NCBI GenBank assembly: GCA_001603805.1
Contig: LUZY01000010.1
Location: forward strand, 207,995 to 271,994
DNA length: 64,000 nucleotides
Origin: Deferribacterales bacterium Deferri_01
GTDB lineage: Bacteria; Chrysiogenota; Deferribacteres; Deferribacterales; Geovibrionaceae
Reading direction: 5' to 3'
Positions 62,112 through 64,000 of the stretch are shown here, one piece after another. The position numbers were made by a program, and so were the translations under genes. Position 1 is the first letter of the stretch. The number at the start of each line of letters is the position of its first letter. A model generated the notes under the pieces. The model had not been told where the DNA came from. It saw nothing but the letters and a program-made list of their open reading frames with translations, and did not search any database.

Positions 62112-63480
62112 CCAGAAACTTCCTTGCGCTATCTATCTGCGCCTTAACAGATTCACCCGCAGTTCCGCCTTTCGCCTTTCTGCTGCTGACAGACGCTTCG
62201 GGTGTGATATATGAATATATATCATCATCTATCTTTTCGGAAAAGGATTTAAGCTCATCTATGGTCAGTTCGCTTATATCGATCCTTTTATCCAGCGCAA
62301 ATGCCACCGCAGAGCCCACAACATGATGAGCCTCCCTGAAAGGCATACCCTTACGCACAAGGTAATCCGCCAGGTCTGTTGCTGTGGAGAAGCCGAGCTT
62401 GGCCGCCTTTGTCATCTTTTCGGCATTGATGCCCATCTTCTCTATCATCGGGATAAAGATACGCAGTGATGCCTTTATTGTATCTACAGAGTCAAAGAGC
62501 GGCTCCTTGTCCTCCTGCATGTCTTTGTTATATGCCAGAGGAAGCCCCTTCATGGTGGTGAGCAGGCTTATCAGATTACCGTATATACGCCCAGTTTTGC
62601 CCCTTATAAGCTCAGGCATGTCAGGGTTTTTCTTCTGGGGCATAATGCTGCTGCCTGTGCAGAAGTCATCGCTTAAGTCTATGAATGCGAACTCCGATGT
62701 GGAGAAAATTATCAGCTCTTCCGAAAATCTGGAAAGGTGCATCTGGCATATTGCTGATGCGGAAAGAAATTCAAGGGCAAAGTCACGGTCGCTAACTGAA
62801 TCAAGGCTGTTTTCAGTCGGAGCTGCGAAGCCGAGCTTTTCCGCTGTCATATCACGGTTTATAGGGAATGTTGTTCCGGCAAGAGCGCCTGAACCCAGCG
62901 GAGAAAAATTCATTCTCTCCATGCTGTCTTTCATTCTGCCGTAATCACGGCGGAACATCTGCACATAAGCCATAAGCCAGTGAGAAACAAGGATAGGCTG
63001 CGCAGTCTGCAAATGAGTATAGCCGGGCATAAGAACGCCCATGTGCTTCTCCGCTTTATCAGTCAGAGTTTTCACAAGCTCCGCCAGATAACCGGAAATA
63101 ACCTCAATCTCCTCACGGAGATACATACGTATATCCACAGCGACCTGATCGTTCCTGCTGCGTGCCGTGTGAAGCTTGCCGCCCACAGCGCCTACGATCT
63201 CCGTCATGCGCTTCTCAACCGCCATGTGGATATCCTCATCCTCTGTGCGGAAAACGAAACTGCCAGCCTCAATCTCTCCAAGCACGGTGAGAAGACCCTT
63301 ACTGATCGTCTCCGCCTCTTCCGCTGTCAGAATACCGCAGGATGCAAGCATCTCCGCATGGGCAATGCTGCCCTTAACATCATGACGGTACAAACGCTTA
63401 TCAAAATGGATCGAAGCATTAAACTCATCCACAAGCTGATCGTTTTTTACCTTAAGCCTTGCCGCACTGAGTTTGGACAT
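62098..63480 (-). CDS. argH: Argininosuccinate lyase
   Basis: 460 residues, last step of arginine synthesis. [12 protein letters not shown], the mobile loop [12 protein letters not shown], the catalytic region [11 protein letters not shown] and a C-terminal [12 protein letters not shown] are all present. Followed by the FN3 lipoprotein; upstream is the repeat array at the window edge. Confidence 0.97.
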   Translation of the reverse strand: MSKLSAARLKVKNDQLVDEFNASIHFDKRLYRHDVKGSIAHAEMLASCGILTAEEAETISKGLLTVLGEIEAGSFVFRTEDEDIHMAVEKRMTEIVGAVGGKLHTARSRNDQVAVDIRMYLREEIEVISGYLAELVKTLTDKAEKHMGVLMPGYTHLQTAQPILVSHWLMAYVQMFRRDYGRMKDSMERMNFSPLGSGALAGTTFPINRDMTAEKLGFAAPTENSLDSVSDRDFALEFLSASAICQMHLSRFSEELIIFSTSEFAFIDLSDDFCTGSSIMPQKKNPDMPELIRGKTGRIYGNLISLLTTMKGLPLAYNKDMQEDKEPLFDSVDTIKASLRIFIPMIEKMGINAEKMTKAAKLGFSTATDLADYLVRKGMPFREAHHVVGSAVAFALDKRIDISELTIDELKSFSEKIDDDIYSYITPEASVSSRKAKGGTAGESVKAQIDSARKFLDEVL

Positions 63481-63508
63481 ATTTAGTACCTCACTGCTGA
63501 TTCTTTGC

Positions 63509-64000
63509 GAAGCAGTTTAAAAATTTTTGAAAGGGTCTCGGGAAAGCTCTTTATAAAAAATTTCCCCTTTTAACTTGTACATGGCTGATAGAAAGAAATT
63601 ATGAGAAACCCTTTTTTAATGGAAAAAAACAGTTTCTCAAACTCTTCCCAAAAACCAAATCTAAAAAAGCCTTCTATTAAACTTAAAAGTAAACTCCCTG
63701 CGGAGCAGTTTAAAAGTTTTTGAAGGGGGGAAAGCTTTTTACAAAAAGTTTCCCCTTTAATACTTATACATGGCTGATAGAAAAAAATTATAAGAAACCC
63801 TTTTTTAGTGGGAAAAAACGGTTTCTCAAACTCTTCCCAAAAAACCAAATCTAAAAAACCTTCTTTTAAACTTCAAAGTAAACTCCCTGCGGAGCAGTTT
63901 AAAAGTTTTTGAAGGGGTTTGGGGAAAGCTTTTTACAAAAAGTTTCCCCTTTAATACTTATACATGGCTCATAAAAAGAAATTATGAGAAACCCTTTTTT
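63509..64000. repeat. Tandem A/T-rich hairpin repeat, about 190-bp period, cut by the window edge
   Basis: Three units start at about 63511, 63704 and 63892 (periods 193 and 188 bp), with the third truncated by the window end. Each starts GCAGTTTAAAA.TTTTTGAA and holds two hairpins: GGGAAAGCTTTTT/AAAAAGTTTCCC (63723-63757 in unit 2) and AGAAACC..TTTTTT/AAAAAA..GGTTTCT (63793-63826). The gap upstream of argH is wholly made of this array. Frames called inside it (such as 63570-63848) are artefacts. Confidence 0.88.

Noticed and set aside
63570..63848. 92-codon minus-strand frame upstream of argH
   Set aside because: It lies within the 190-bp repeat array and repeats its own sequence.
63509..64000. 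CRISPR or integron array
   Set aside because: The period is about 190 bp with near-identical whole units. No spacers and no integrase are seen.

Overview
The window is a gene-dense piece of a Gram-negative bacterial chromosome. The outer-membrane signs are LpxK, a WaaE-type core glycosyltransferase, GmhA, SurA/PpiC-type chaperones, lipoproteins and LapA/LapB-like proteins. The content fits an anaerobic, metal-respiring lineage: an SfrA/SfrB-like NAD(P)H oxidoreductase pair, hydrogenase maturation genes (hypA, hypB), NikR and a sensor kinase with a c-type heme motif. My best guess is Deferribacterota (a Geovibrio/Denitrovibrio-like organism). This is inference from gene content and has not been tested by phylogeny. 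No rRNA, tRNA, CRISPR array, transposase, phage or plasmid gene was seen.

Layout. 1-7.8 kb: partial cysK, then a MOSC-MogA fusion, tmk-holB-ricT-metG, tatD, a CheY-like regulator and a universal stress protein. 7.9-14.0 kb: a hypothetical membrane-anchored protein, a SAM-I riboswitch controlling metY-metX and a methyltransferase, a ClC channel with CBS domains, and a guanidinium exporter (gdx) behind a two-hairpin guanidine-II riboswitch. 14.1-18.0 kb (minus): lpxK, a core glycosyltransferase, UDP-xylose synthase and UDP-glucose dehydrogenase. 18.2-28.3 kb: pirin, then the fatty-acid/ribosome cluster yceD-rpmF-plsX-fabH-fabD-fabG-acpP-fabF-rnc, a radical SAM gene, rsmD and coaD. 28.4-33.2 kb: an unusual receiver protein with a long acidic region and a PopZ-like tail, then purM, purN and a pseudo-M16 peptidase. 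33.3-44.7 kb (minus): S4 protein, SurA-like and PpiC-like chaperones, mfd, gmhA, yraN, rnhB, hypB, hypA, a formyltransferase-fold protein, a DUF2207 protein and LemA. 45.0-49.2 kb: sfrB- and sfrA-like genes behind a palindromic operator. 49.7-58.7 kb: nikR (minus), a heme-motif histidine kinase, then cobB-HIT-lapA-lapB-mutS-membrane protein-yycJ-DUF456. 58.7-63.5 kb (minus): an ankyrin protein, folE2, a TPR protein, a lipoprotein and argH. The window ends in a tandem array of about 190-bp repeats.

The most striking feature is a family of structured intergenic repeats at four loci (5.8, 19.0, 39.5 and 49.3 kb). Each full copy has the order hairpin 1 - conserved core A (GCCGTGCGAAGCGAAG) - hairpin 2 - conserved core B (GCGAGCGTGT) - hairpin 3. 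The stems differ completely between loci but stay complementary, while cores and loops are conserved. At every locus the element lies downstream of a stop codon, in the same orientation as the gene before it. This looks like a structured 3'-UTR RNA or a structure-dependent mobile repeat, and I do not recognise it as a named family. A second, unrelated repeat family (63.5-64.0 kb, with fragments at 39.5 and 41.2 kb) carries two A/T-rich hairpins per unit.

Start-codon use is relaxed: several genes start with TTG or GTG, and tmk and perhaps rnhB seem to need a rarer start. Genes are tightly coupled through ATGA-type overlaps, and two pairs overlap by 80-86 nt.
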